Source of the DNA: Epichloe hybrida
Taxonomy: Eukaryota; Ascomycota; Sordariomycetes; Hypocreales; Clavicipitaceae
Length of the DNA: 64,000 nucleotides
Reading direction: 5' to 3'
Assembly: GCA_019022495.1 (NCBI GenBank)
Contig: JAFEKR010000020.1
Coordinates: 558,001 to 622,000, forward strand
Shown here: positions 9,069 to 20,400 of the stretch, piece after piece
How the letters are laid out: each line of letters opens with the position of its first letter
Position numbering within the stretch: position 1 is the first letter of the stretch
Program-made: the position numbers and the translations under genes
The notes under the pieces: generated by a model
Told to the model about the DNA's origin: nothing
Databases searched by the model: none
The model's input: the letters and a program-made list of their open reading frames with translations, nothing else

Positions 9069-10919
9069 CTAGTACGGTCCGCATGTCACGGGTATCCACC
9101 TGGACGGCACACCGTTGGAGCCAACCTCGTAGGGCTTTGTTGGAGGACGACGAGGCGGCAGTGCCCAACGAGCACGGCCAGTCTTCTGGTCATCGAGCTT
9201 ACCGCGGCGGCGCATGGCCATTTCCATGACTGCGATGCGAATGAAGTCCGGATTCTCCCGCATTTCTCGCTGCCGCATGCCAGGGACATGTGCAGCTTGA
9301 TGGCCGGCTTTGGCAGGGTGCTGCTGTGGGTGCTGGTGCTGATGCTGCTGGTGCTGATGCTGATGCTGGTGCTGCTGGTGCTGATGTTGATGCTGCTGGT
9401 GCTGGTTGCCGCCGCCGCCGCCGCCGCCATTGTTGCTCGGTGATGCAGATGGCGGCGCATTGCCGGGAACGTAGGGGGGCGTTGTTCGAGGTGAGCAAGG
9501 TGGAGCCGATGGTGAGCGCTGTACCTTGTACGTTTGCATTTGAATGGAAGCCGAAAAAGTCCCGTTGGTTCGCGCTTTTGGTCGAGGATCCAGGTGGCTG
9601 CTCGTCGTGGGGTTGAGATAGCGGCGCAGCTCGGCAGACGGCATCTCCTCCGTGACTGGTGGTCGGCGTTCGTCCATGTACGGAACATTGGGGTCAATGG
9701 TCAGAATGGACCGTGTCAAAAGGTCATCTGTCGGAATAGTGGGGAAGTTGATGCTGGAGAACGACTTGGCAGCTGATCGAAGTGCGCGCAAGGAGGCGGT
9801 CAAGTTGGATTTGAAAGCAAATCTGAGGGGTTTGAAGGTTTGTAGCACGGGATACGAAGACGAGGTGGATTCTTCCTCGGGGGAGGGCAGCTCCAGCAGC
9901 TCCTCCAAGTCCATGCCGTCCACGCCAGCGAGAGGATGTTCTTCAGTGGCATCAGGCGGGGAGCGAACGGGTTCCAACGACTTGCGCATGGGGCTGTGGC
10001 GTCGTCTTGCGGATGATGTGCTGACGCGCCTTTCGCCGGGGGTGTCGATGGAGGAGCCAAAGTCGGTGGCGAATGACTCTCCGCCCAGGGAGGGGACCGA
10101 GTCGGCAGAGATGGTCCTCGCCAGCAGCGAGCCGATGTTGCTTTCCGTGGCACTGAGGTCATCGTCGGCCAAATCTTCCGGTGGCGATAGAAGCAGGTCC
10201 AAAGGCCCGCGGCAAAGTGATGATGAGCCGACATCTTTACCCGAGTCATGCTGGTCGCTCATGACCTCGTCAGCGGAGAGGTTGCGTTCAGCGAGACGCC
10301 GCCTCCTATGGGGCCGTGGAATGTCTGTCATGGCCAGAAGAGCTGCGACCGAAGGCGAAATGGCGTCGAGCGAGCCAACATGTTTTGGTTGTCGTCGCTG
10401 GCTTCGGTGCACGTTCTCCTTCTTCATGTGACGAGCCTTGTCACGATGACTTCGCTTCGGGATCTGGACTGGGCTGGAAGGTGTTGTTGCTGGTCTGCCA
10501 TGTCCGGCGGCGGTGCCGTTGGGCGGTTTGGATACAGACAAGGAGTCCTTTGGGTCCTTTTTTGGGTCCTTTGCCTGTCGTATTGCCTTGGTGCGTATCG
10601 ACATTGCTGCGCGCAAGTCCGATGAAGTCGAAGTCGAGCTAAAGGAGGAAAGACTGGACGAAGGGGATCCAACAGGCTTGACCGTGACGGTAACGGCGAT
10701 ATCGTCTTCGTCTTCGTCGTCGGAAGCACACTCGAGAGCATACTTGGGTGTTGCGGTGGTGAGTTGGGTTACGGTCGATGACGCAAGGCAGGACGTATCG
10801 CAAAACCCAAATTTGGTCCGCGCTAAGCGTTTACTTGAAGTATTGTTGTATGGTGCGTGAGGAAGAGGCGGCGAGGGCGAGAGCGTGGGCGTGGACGAGG
10901 TTGAGAAGAAGGATCTCAT
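9069..10919 (-). CDS. uncharacterised low-complexity protein with a His/Gln tract
   Basis: One uninterrupted frame encodes 616 residues from the ATG at 10919 (MRSFFSTSSTPTLSPSPPLP) to the TAG at 9069. The frame stays open further upstream without an ATG that looks better, so the start is a choice. The N-terminal two thirds is Ser/Pro/Arg-rich and probably disordered, with basic patches (IPRPHRRRRLAERN, RSHRDKARHMKKE). Acidic stretches include GMDLEELLELPSPEEES. A Gly run and a pure His/Gln tract follow, about residues 500-535. The most conserved-looking part is the C-terminus: REMRENPDFIRIAVMEMAMR followed by RRGKLDDQKTGRARWALPPR. I recognise no catalytic domain. The short C-terminal helix with a basic tail suggests a binding module, but this is inference. 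No neighbour suggests a function. Confidence 0.7.
   Translation of the reverse strand: MRSFFSTSSTPTLSPSPPLPHAPYNNTSSKRLARTKFGFCDTSCLASSTVTQLTTATPKYALECASDDEDEDDIAVTVTVKPVGSPSSSLSSFSSTSTSSDLRAAMSIRTKAIRQAKDPKKDPKDSLSVSKPPNGTAAGHGRPATTPSSPVQIPKRSHRDKARHMKKENVHRSQRRQPKHVGSLDAISPSVAALLAMTDIPRPHRRRRLAERNLSADEVMSDQHDSGKDVGSSSLCRGPLDLLLSPPEDLADDDLSATESNIGSLLARTISADSVPSLGGESFATDFGSSIDTPGERRVSTSSARRRHSPMRKSLEPVRSPPDATEEHPLAGVDGMDLEELLELPSPEEESTSSSYPVLQTFKPLRFAFKSNLTASLRALRSAAKSFSSINFPTIPTDDLLTRSILTIDPNVPYMDERRPPVTEEMPSAELRRYLNPTTSSHLDPRPKARTNGTFSASIQMQTYKVQRSPSAPPCSPRTTPPYVPGNAPPSASPSNNGGGGGGGNQHQQHQHQHQQHQHQHQHQQHQHQHPQQHPAKAGHQAAHVPGMRQREMRENPDFIRIAVMEMAMRRRGKLDDQKTGRARWALPPRRPPTKPYEVGSNGVPSRWIPVTCGPY
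9312..9432 (-). repeat. coding trinucleotide repeats (His/Gln and Gly runs)
   Basis: On the plus strand this is GTG/CTG/ATG-rich followed by (CCG)n at about 9412-9428. On the coding strand it gives alternating CAC/CAG codons (HQQHQHQHQQ type) preceded by a Gly run. The mixed codons suggest an old or imperfect repeat. Confidence 0.75.
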
Positions 10920-11607
10920 GACGCCGGGAAGGGGGAGAGTCTGGTCGAGATGGTGACAGCTAATAAGTGAATGAATGACCGGGGGCATGCTTTGAGGCCG
11001 CGGCAGGAAATGCAGCGAGCGGTCCTGTCCTGTGTCCCCCCCCCGTTGACTCAAAACTTCAGGGGACCCTTTGCCTCTGGCGGGCACTGGCGGGCGCTGG
11101 CGGGCAACGTTGATAAGCAAGCAAGCCGCTGGCGCTGCGCTAGATCCAAGTGGGCAAGTGGGCCGGTGGGCAGGTGTGCGCAGGCGACGTGCCTTCAACT
11201 GCCTTGCCCTGCGGCGGAGGTGAAATGAATGTTTGGCGACGAGAAGAGATGGGTGAGCGAGAGGAAGTGAAGTTGAGAATCAATCCGGACACACGACCGG
11301 ACACACGAGGCGATGCAGGGCTGATGAGAGTTTGTCCGCTGTCTGTTATCTTCCCGTTATCAGCGAATCAAACGGATGAAGCCGTTGGTTGGTTATTGGT
11401 GCCCACTGGCCAGCTCTGGTCAGGCTCAAGTGGCTCCCTCCCGTTGGCAGTGGCTCAAGTCAGGCCAAGTGTGCCAGCGCGAGTTGTCCGCGGCCAATGC
11501 AATGCAATGCACTGCAATGCAATGCGCTCCGATAAGCCGCGACCCATTCGTTGCGTCGCGCGTTTCCCGCATTCGGACACGACATCATCTCTCCGTACAT
11601 ATGTACA
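10920..11607. other. promoter side of the 9.1-kb gene and left flank of the transposon
   Basis: No gene recognised. It contains short direct repeats such as TGGCGGGCAC/TGGCGGGCGC at about 11078-11103, and AATGCAATGC units at about 11496-11525. Confidence 0.4.
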
Positions 11608-11635
11608 TACAGTCCACCCCCTGTTTGATTTTACA
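11608..11635 (+). repeat. left terminal inverted repeat of the transposon
   Basis: 28 bp, starting TACAGTCCACCCCCTGTTTG. It is the exact reverse complement of 13611-13638. Confidence 0.92.
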
Positions 11636-11765
11636 CGAGTATATGACCAGGGGCAGCAGGCCTATCATGTGTCGAGTTGAGGATTAGCGTAGTACTAAGT
11701 AGGAACGCGAAGTACATTAATTCAGTAGTAAATCAATAGAAAAAAAAAGTACCTTTTAGTGGCGT

Positions 11766-12074
11766 TTAGTAGTGCGTGTATCCACCGAGTGCCTCCTTAA
11801 CAGCCGTAAGCCTATAAGGCATTAAATGCACTAATTTCTTTAAAAATTCAGGCGGCATAGCCTTCTAAGCCTCTAAAATAACCTTATGTAGCACCTTACC
11901 ACATGGTTAATTAATAGGATGCTTTGAATTAATCTAATATTTTATCTAAACCTATATATATTCTATAGGGTTAAGGTTAGCGCTATATAGTAGCTACTAA
12001 ATAAATTCCTTACTATTAAACATAGTGTTAATCTCTTCCTAGGTGTTTTTTACTAAGTATAACGGTGCATTATC
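11766..12074 (-). pseudogene. C-terminal remnant of a DDE transposase
   Basis: Reading the minus strand through stops gives DNAPLYLVKNT*EEINTMFN, then SKEFI**LLYSANLNPIEYI and *V*IK. The remnant ends with PPEFLKKLVHLMPYRLTAVK followed by EALGGYTHY and a natural TAA at 11766-11768. DNAP and LNPIE match the second Asp and the final acidic residue of Tc1-type transposases, about 36 residues apart. PEEFL..MP.R...V....G..TKY-like endings are typical of the family. Four of the stops are TAG at positions where the family has Trp (for example NPIE.xW.W.K). Upstream coding sequence toward 13.4 kb is too mutated for me to read. Confidence 0.8.
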
Positions 12075-13610
12075 CTACTAGATTTTGTAATAAGGCATCT
12101 AAAGCTAGAAATTACATAATAGCGGTAAAATCCGCTTAGAGTATATTTCTAAAGTTATTATACCCTATTTCTTCTCCTAAATTAGGTATATACCTTTCTA
12201 TTTACTAGTAAAGCAAGCCTAAAATATCCAGCCATTAGCTCGTATTCTTAACTTACTAAATTTATTAATATCCTTACCTATAATATCCCTATTAGTAAGA
12301 TAGGAAAATAATAGGAAAGCTACTACTTACCTTTAAAGATTATTATAAACTTCTTACTATTATAGATTCTATTAACCTAAGTCTTATTAGACTAAATCTA
12401 ATTCTCCTAATCCTTAGCTATAAGGTATCCCTAGTATTTTACAAATTCAAGTTAAAGCTATTATACGTGTTAGGAAAGTTTGTAATTAGTAGGCTAAATT
12501 TACCTATAACCACTAAGATTAGCTAAAGCTATAGATATAGCTCTCTTAGAGTATAGGTTTAAGAAGATAAGGTTATTATAAAGCTATCTTACTATTTAAA
12601 AACGCTTTAATTATAAGGGTATTTAGAGGGCTACTTTTAGCTACTCTTACACTTCAGGAGGGATTATAGGTAGCTAGCTAGAGTTTCTATAATAAGGTAA
12701 TATTTAGTAAGTAATTATATAGTAAACCTACCCTTAAGAAATATTAAGTATTATAGTAATCTTAGTAACTATAAAGCACGTAAGTAAGTAGAGGGTCTTA
12801 ATAATAATTCGCTCCTTAAGTATTATTATGCTTTTCTTTTTAGCTTAGTAGTAATGATTTATTATTTCTTTAAGCTCCCTATAGCTATTTAAAGAGTTAG
12901 CGTAACTTTAAGAGCGTTAAAGGTATAGGAATATACTAGTTATTCATAGCCTCTTTATTTACTTATATAACTTTAAAGGGGTTATTATTATTAAAAGAGC
13001 TAGAAGGGGAAGAAAGCTATAATATAGAGAGCTTACTAAGTAAAAGTATTAAAGAAAGTAAGGCCTTATAGGTAGTATTAAAGGTGTTAAAATTAAAGCT
13101 TAGTAGCCTATTACATTTAAGGCTAGGTATAGGGTTAAGAAGTGCCTTAAGAGATATCTAACCTACTTAGCTAGATATACCTTTACTAAGAGTAATATTA
13201 AGGCTTAGGGTGATTTATAAGGGAGGAGTATATAGCTAGGCTAGAAGTAATATTTATGGTAATTAAGGCTAAGTAGCCTTTTGCCTTAGAAGCTATTAAA
13301 CTATTATAAAGAGAAGAGAAGAAAAATTATATAGGAGTAGGAATATATAAGGAGAAATTTTACTATAATATAAGCATCTTTAGTAATATAGTTAAGTATA
13401 GTATTTATATGTAATTTCCTATAATACTTTACGTCACTACTTGTAGAATTCTATCTAATTCTAGAAATTCGTTTTAAAAAAACAGTTATTATAACTCTTT
13501 TGCTTAATAGTGTTTTTTTTTATGTGCTAGATGCACGGACCCCCTTAACGCAGCTACGGGCAACTATTAGTGGCCGACTTCACAGGTGCCCCATGTGGGG
13601 CTTGTAGATA

Positions 13611-13638
13611 TGTAAAATCAAACAGGGGGTGGACTGTA
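13611..13638 (-). repeat. right terminal inverted repeat of the transposon
   Basis: 28 bp, the exact reverse complement of the left end. It finishes GGGGGTGGACTGTA on the plus strand, with the outer TA as the presumed target duplication. Confidence 0.92.
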
Positions 13639-14448
13639 CATGTACGTTCTAGCGGGGTACAAGATACATGTCCATGATTCCCTCGACGGCTGTAACCACC
13701 CGGCGTGCGGGGGGGCGTGCCGGGGGCGTGCGGGGTTTTTCTACTAATCTCCCGTTTCGAGCCTTTGACAGCGGGATGAACTCAAATCCGCACTTTAAAA
13801 GTACGTCATCTGCCACGACGCATTCCCAATCCGGAACGACAACCGCAGCGGCCAGCGGGCGGCCAGCGAGGGCGCGCGAGCATTCTCGTCGTACAAGAGG
13901 CAAAGAAGAGAGAAAAAAATCAGCCCGTCACCCGCCGTCGTCACACGCACCGGAATGCCGCCACACCACACCTCAAAAAAAATCAACGATTGGTTTCGAA
14001 ATGATGGTTCGTCCAAGAACCAGTCCAAACGGTCGCAATTGCAGACCAACAATGTCACTGATAATTGTGCCAAGATCACGGGAGCCGTGCAAAATGGAAA
14101 ATAGCTAAAACAAGAAGAAAAAAATAAGACAATTGCTCATGTGTATCCATTTCCATTCCTTACAAGTTATCACCCTTCTCCAACTAGGACTTGCGCTCCC
14201 ATCATATCTGCTGTAAATGAACAGGGAAACAGAACCACAATGACCGCCCGTTTTTGGGGTTTCCACGCGGCCCATCGGCTGCCTGGATGGAATAAAACAA
14301 AGAAAAGATGCTATACAACGCCTTGCCGCCAAACGGAAAGTGTGAGAAACATTTCATGCCAAAGAAGAAAAAAAATCTACAACGAAAAACATGACGACAT
14401 CATCATGTACGGATGTGCTCAAGGTGGAAATCGTCAGTCAGGCGGCCT
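13639..14448. other. right flank of the transposon and 3' region of the FMP27 gene
   Basis: No gene recognised. A C/G-rich direct repeat (GGGGGCGTGC type) lies at about 13709-13733. The last several hundred bases are probably the 3' untranslated region of the next gene on the minus strand. Confidence 0.45.
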
Positions 14449-17400
14449 TTAACCAGTTTTAGTGCGTCCCTGGGCCCAGCCGAGTCTCTTTCCACGGGGC
14501 GTCTTGCCGTCTTTTGTGCTTTCGTCGTCCGCCCCTGCATCTGCACTTTCATCTTGAAAGCCACTGCTGTCTCTCTTGCGGCCAGCGAAGGCGCTGAGCC
14601 TATCTCGCAGGCCTCCGCCGCTCTTCCGGCTGCCGCCTGATTCGTGGCTGCCGGCGCTCGTGGACGGCCTAGATTCATCACCGCCCATGTTGCGCAAAAC
14701 CCGACGATGGTTGGTGTTGGTGAAGCCGCCGCTTGATGAGGGACGTAGTAGATTGGTCCCGAGACCGGCGCCATTGCGACCTTCCACCGGCGTGGGGGGC
14801 GTCGTCATGGACAGGAAGGTCGGTGCGCTGGGCCCGCTCGTGTGTGACGAGCCCCCGGTTCGGTAGCTGCGTCCGCTGGCCACGCTGCTACTGCGGCTGG
14901 CGGATCGTGGGGCCGGTATGCTGCTGTGCGTGCTGCCTCGCGTGGATCGCGGCGGAGATCTCGAGTAGTCGACCGGTGAAGTCCCGTAGAAGCTCGATGA
15001 GTCGTCGTCGCTGTCGTTGACACTGCCGGCATAGTGCTGTGATGAAGAGGACGGAGTGATCAAGACAGAACTGTTCGCCATTTCCCGTAGCTTGCTGCGC
15101 TGTTCGGCGTTGGGACGGTGCTTGGAAAATTTGTTGCCTATAATGGCGCCCGTGTGCGAGATGAGCGCCTTGACCACGGCCTTCTTCAGAGCAAGTGCCA
15201 GGTCCAGGTTGGACCACGTCTTGTTCTGCCACTCGATGGTTGGGAGTCTGAAGACGAAGTCGTGGACGTCTTCTACGTTGCGCTGGTCTTTGCCCTTGTA
15301 GCTCAGGCAGAGGACCACCGACGGCATCCTGATGTATGCAAATGTCATGTAGTTGCTAGCTCGACTGATCATCGTGGTGAGATCATCCGATTGCTGCTGT
15401 TTGTCATCGGCCTGGGACTTTCCGCCGCCGCCGCGCCAACGAGACATCTTCTTGGACTCGGCGGATTCTTTTCCTTCTCTAGTCGAGAATCCGGTGGATG
15501 AGCGCGCAATCACGCCGGGTCGTGGGCCGCTGGCGCTCCGAAGAGACTCGTGAGAAGCCTTTTTGGCAAGCGATGTCTTTCCGGTATGGCCGGATCGGAA
15601 CAGCCGGAACGCATGGCTCTCCCCGGTGTTGACGCTGAGGGCCTTCTTTGGGCTCCATTCTGTGCCATTGTTGGAAGTCAGGGTTGGCCGCAGACGCAGC
15701 TCAAGCGATCCAGCTCTGGTGGTGAAGCCAGACGACGCATCTCTCTCGGGCGCTGGCGTGCCCAGGCGGCTGGTCGAGCTATTCAGGGACTCGACGTCCT
15801 CGTCGTCGAGACTGGGCACGCCATGCTTGACCACGGAGGAGGGGGGCGTGTCCTTGTCTTTGCTGCTGCTGCCCTTTTCTCCTCCCTCCATGCCAGGGAA
15901 AATATACTCAAACAGACGTTTGCCGGCTTCCCGTTCCAGCTGAATCTTCATGGGCACCAAGTTGACTTCGAATCGATCCATCACAGGAATCCCCGCGATG
16001 GCTTCCAACATGTGCCAGTAGACACGAATCATGTCTTGCTGAGCATCTGGCGGCGCGTTCTTGTCGAGATCCTTGTATGGAGCAATAATGGCCGGGTATG
16101 TAGCATCGGGAAGCAGATTCAGGCCCAGGACTTTCCCAACACGAATCAAGTTCGTGTGAGAGCCATCCGAGTTGTCTGTACGGTCATACTCGACATCCTT
16201 CAGTTGTAGTTCGACGAGCGGCTCGGATGAGTCTTGGATAAGATGCCACACAATGTCCCGCGCCGAAATGCTCCATTTCAGAAGTGCGCTCGTATCACTG
16301 TCCGTGTCATACTTCCGCTGCGACGTTGTTATGGCTTTCATCATGAAGAACAGCTCATCCTCGCAGGAGGCGAGGTCTCGTTCCAGAGCGAGGCGGTCCT
16401 CCCATCCTTTCTTGTCGAGGTAGCTGGAGTACACCTGGAAGTGACTCTTGATCTCTTCGAGCTGCTTGATGCGCTCCTGGAGTTTCTGCACCATTCTTGG
16501 AGCGCCGCTCAGGTCGCTGAAATCGGATGCGAGGATGATCTTCTCTAGTCGCTCACTGCGAGTCTTCTCCAACGGCTCACTGTACATGAGTAGGTCCAAC
16601 ACGATGACATACATGGCGTAGTACTGGGAACTGTTGCAGAGGGCTCGCGCCTGGGGAAATTCGACCCATAAATTGTCAGACCGACACTCGGTGTTCTCGA
16701 TGGACCCAACATCGTCACCGTCGTCACCACCGGTTCCATTCACTTCGTCGTTGTATTTGAGACGCAAGTTGTTGTACTTGTCGTAACGGAGCATGGCCGA
16801 CGTCTTTTGGACCACGCGTTTGAACCCGAAAGGATCCGCTTGGAAGTTGAACATTACCTCCATGGGAACCCACGGGGGCCATGCGCTTCCGTTGGGGGCG
16901 CCATACTTGCTGCCCGCATACATGGAAACCAGGTTGGTTTGAAACCACTTCTGATGAGTGACAAAGAACTGCGTGCTGTCCATGTTGACGAGGAAGCGAC
17001 GCTGTACCAGACCGCTGACTGTGTCGGAAATCCTCTCCTTGTCCATGACTTCAAGTACCTTTAGCTCCATACCCTTTGCGGTGATCATGACGACGTGCTT
17101 CTTGTTCTTGTCGCTTTGCAATTGGATCTGCGGCGCTATCAACCGGACGTGATAGCTGCTCTGTGGGCTGAACTCCTTTGATATACCGCCTTCCAAATCC
17201 TCAATGGATCCGCAGCTAGCATCGCCGCTGGAGTCGAACGTGGTGCTGGAGAAACGGCCACCATCTCCGAGTATACTCTTAATGCGATCCTCGAGGTCGG
17301 TGGCGCTGTTCTTTTCTCTCGTGCTGGGAATGGGCGATGTCGTGCGGGCATTGGCTGCAGCAGGTGCGGTACCCTTGTTCGACTTGCCGGCCTTGGCTCT

Positions 17401-20400
17401 GCTCTGTTCCTCAACAATGTCAAGGATGAATTTGACGGCCGGTCTGGAGAGGTAGTAGACGAAACCACGTCTTTGACTGTTTTGGTGGATGTAGCGAAGC
17501 ACAATGTTCCGAAGCAGATTGTTCCACTTCAACTGCATGTTGTGGATGACAAATCGGTTTTTGAAGTCGCTTTCGAACTCCGATGTGGGAGGCATTTCAA
17601 CTTGGACATCTGAGCTTGACGATGACGACGAAGGCTCTGATGGCCTTCTGCTCCCGTTGCCATTGGCGCGTGATTTGCTCTGCATCTGATCCAACATGGT
17701 CCTCAAAAATAGCTCCTTGTCTTTCAGGACATTCGTGTGTTTTCCAAGTGCCTCGAATTGCTCAACAAGCTCGTCGTCTTCCGAGTTCGTTTGGATGACC
17801 CTCAGTTCAGCTTCGCCGACATTCCGTGAATGTGTTTCCATCTGAACCGCGAGTTGGCCAAGACGTTCCTGAATGAGCTGGCTCTGAACCCGCTTGGGGT
17901 CGTCGTCGTGTGTCATGGTGCAGGAGTGCGTCGGCTCGTCGCCAAAGGGGCTAGTCCTGGTTGGATCGCCAGCAATGACACCACCAATATCGGTTTGTCT
18001 GAAATAAGTCAAGCGCGGCGCGAATGCAAGCGGCATGATTTTGGTGTCAGGATGTGGCTCAGTTGGCAGAATCCAGTCGAGCTCGACAAAGTCATCCATG
18101 TCGATCCAGCTAAAATCGTCGTCCGGAATCGTGAATCGTGATAGGTCCGGCTTCTCATCTTGGTTGCCGATTGCCGATGATATCGATCCCCTCTTCATTG
18201 CCTTGGTGGTTGTGTCCTTCAAGCTAGCTGAAACGGCCCGCACGTCACAGTTGGAAAGATCGAGTTGGCAAGCGTGGATCTTGATGCCGGATGTCCTGCT
18301 CTGCGTGGATTTGCCCTTGGCGAGTGTGTTAAACTCTTCTCTGCGCTGGTGAAGGTCGAGCATGAAGCTATCAAAGCGCACTTTGAGACCAGTCGCGGAA
18401 ACCGCATTCGCTGCGTAGTCTTCAGCGTCCTTGTGCTTGTAAATGTGGCTCATGAATAGGGGAGCCAGAAGAAGGCTGTGCTTGACGGTGGCCACGTGTC
18501 TCCCGAATTTCTTGCTATTCCTCTCGCGTCCTGGCCACAGATTACCTTGTCGAATGGGGAGGGACAAGGGTTGACCAAATAGCCCCCACCATTGGTAGAA
18601 ATGGGTGAAAAATCGTGGTGTAAGATGAACGGTATTGTAGCTTCTTGACGGATCCGGATTTTCGGCCATCCAATCTCGATCCACAGGGGCGCGCACGGCG
18701 ATCGACAGATGGACATGTCGACTTCTGAAACCCCTCATAGCATCGTACGGCAGACCGTCTTCGGTGGGCTTGGCATACATGGGATTCTTGAGGACAACCT
18801 CGTAGTGCGGCTTGAAAGAGAAACTCCTTTGTCCGCCCTCGATGGCCCGCTCAAACAGTACACCAGCCATCCACTGGACCCTGCCAGAGAGTTTCATGAC
18901 AACCTTCTTGAAGATGGCCCCGTCCTTGAAAGTATCTTCAGTTCCGTGGCTATTGTTGCCTTGCTCTCTACGACGGGCAGCGTCGCGGACTTGGTGGTTG
19001 TAATCAGGAATGGCCAGTATGTATTCGCCGCTATCCACAGTCATCAATTGCTTGGGGTTGTCGTCTGCGTTGATATGCCACCTGACATCATTGCGCCAAC
19101 ACATCAGGAACCCGGCACCGTTGCCTGTCACCTGGTACGGATCTCTGGTGCCCTTTAGTGACAGGTGCATGTCGCCATCTCCCTTCCACGCCACATGAAC
19201 ACGCGAGTGAGTGTTGAGGCGCAGCTTGTCCCAGAAACCGACACGCTCTGATGGATCCACTTGTGGTTTCGTGAAGGATTCAATCACCATCATCATGTCT
19301 TGGATGGCGGGCTGGTAACACGGTCCCCAGGTTATTCGAGTTGGCAAAGCCGTATTTATATCCATAAAGACTTCTGAAAATGACTTGACGGGACCGATGG
19401 TGCGCCGCACTTCAATGGCAAAGCTGCCTTCATTGGATGCTGTTGGGTCGCTGCTCCGTGGAGGTACGACGTTGACACGAACTTTGCGGGTAGACTCGTG
19501 GCCTCTGAACTCTTCGGCCAGCACAAGATTGGCTTTGAGAGACACAGATGGAACTCTCGAGGACTGTCCAGTCTTGAGCCCAGGTATGTGCATCAAGGGC
19601 AACGGATAGTCTCGCAGTGACATTCGTGCTTCGCCCATATGAATTGCTACATGCATTGGAACAAGGAGGCCATACTGCATGTCCTTGGGCATTCCCTTGC
19701 CCACCTTGTGAATAAAGTTGGGCAGGTCTCTCATCGCAAACGTTGGTTTGTCGATCATGAATTGGAGGTCCGATATTAGCGCGGACATGAGCGCTGGTCG
19801 CTGGGGAACCTGCAGTATGTTTTCTGTTTCTTCCACATCATCCGGGAGATGATTGGGCCCCCAAAAGAGGTGACGCAAATCGCGCATGCTGTTTTGCGAT
19901 GCCTCGTAGGCGCGGTCGATTCGTTTCTTCCATGCCTGCGAATTGAATCTGTGAAGAGCAAGTCGGGCTTCCTCTTCGGAGACCTTGGAATGCCCATGTA
20001 TGCCGACATGCTCTCTGTCTGGATCGTATCGGGGCATAGTGCCGCCATGAATCTTGTGTCCGGTGTCACCCGCCTTGTATGCATCTGCACTTCTGCTTCT
20101 GAACCAACGTGATGATTTCTCATCCGGCCGACCGCGTGGGATTGCAGATCGAGCACGGAGCTTTCCACCACCTTTTCTGGCTTCCTCGTCGCGAACCTTT
20201 TTAGACTTCACGCGGAAGGCTTCTTCTCGAGCCAGCCGCTGTGTCTGCTCCTCCCGCCCTGTACGATAGATTATGCCGAGTTTCCATTCAAAGGCACCAT
20301 CTTCCAGCTCAAATAGAAAGCTTCGAGAGCGGACAGATATCTTGGGGACATTCTTGGGGCCTTCGGGCTTCTTCTCGAGGATGTACTCGTTTGTGCCCGT

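Larger units (their letters stand above)
11608..13638. mobile_element. degenerate Tc1/mariner-type DNA transposon with intact inverted ends
   Basis: The ends at 11608-11635 and 13611-13638 are perfect inverted repeats of 28 bp, beginning TA CAGTCCACCCCCTGTTTG. The outer TA at each end fits a TA target-site duplication and the CAGT terminus is typical of the Tc1 branch. The inferred element is 2027 bp. Inside, from about 11690 to 13520, the DNA becomes extremely rich in TA, CTA and TAG, unlike the GC-rich flanks. A transposase C-terminus can be read on the minus strand if stops are ignored (see 11766-12074). The stops sit where Trp or Gln codons are expected, i.e. CpA to TpA changes on either strand, the signature of repeat-induced point mutation. 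The outer 50-90 bp next to each inverted repeat are less mutated. No intact transposase remains, so the copy is dead on its own. Confidence 0.85.
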
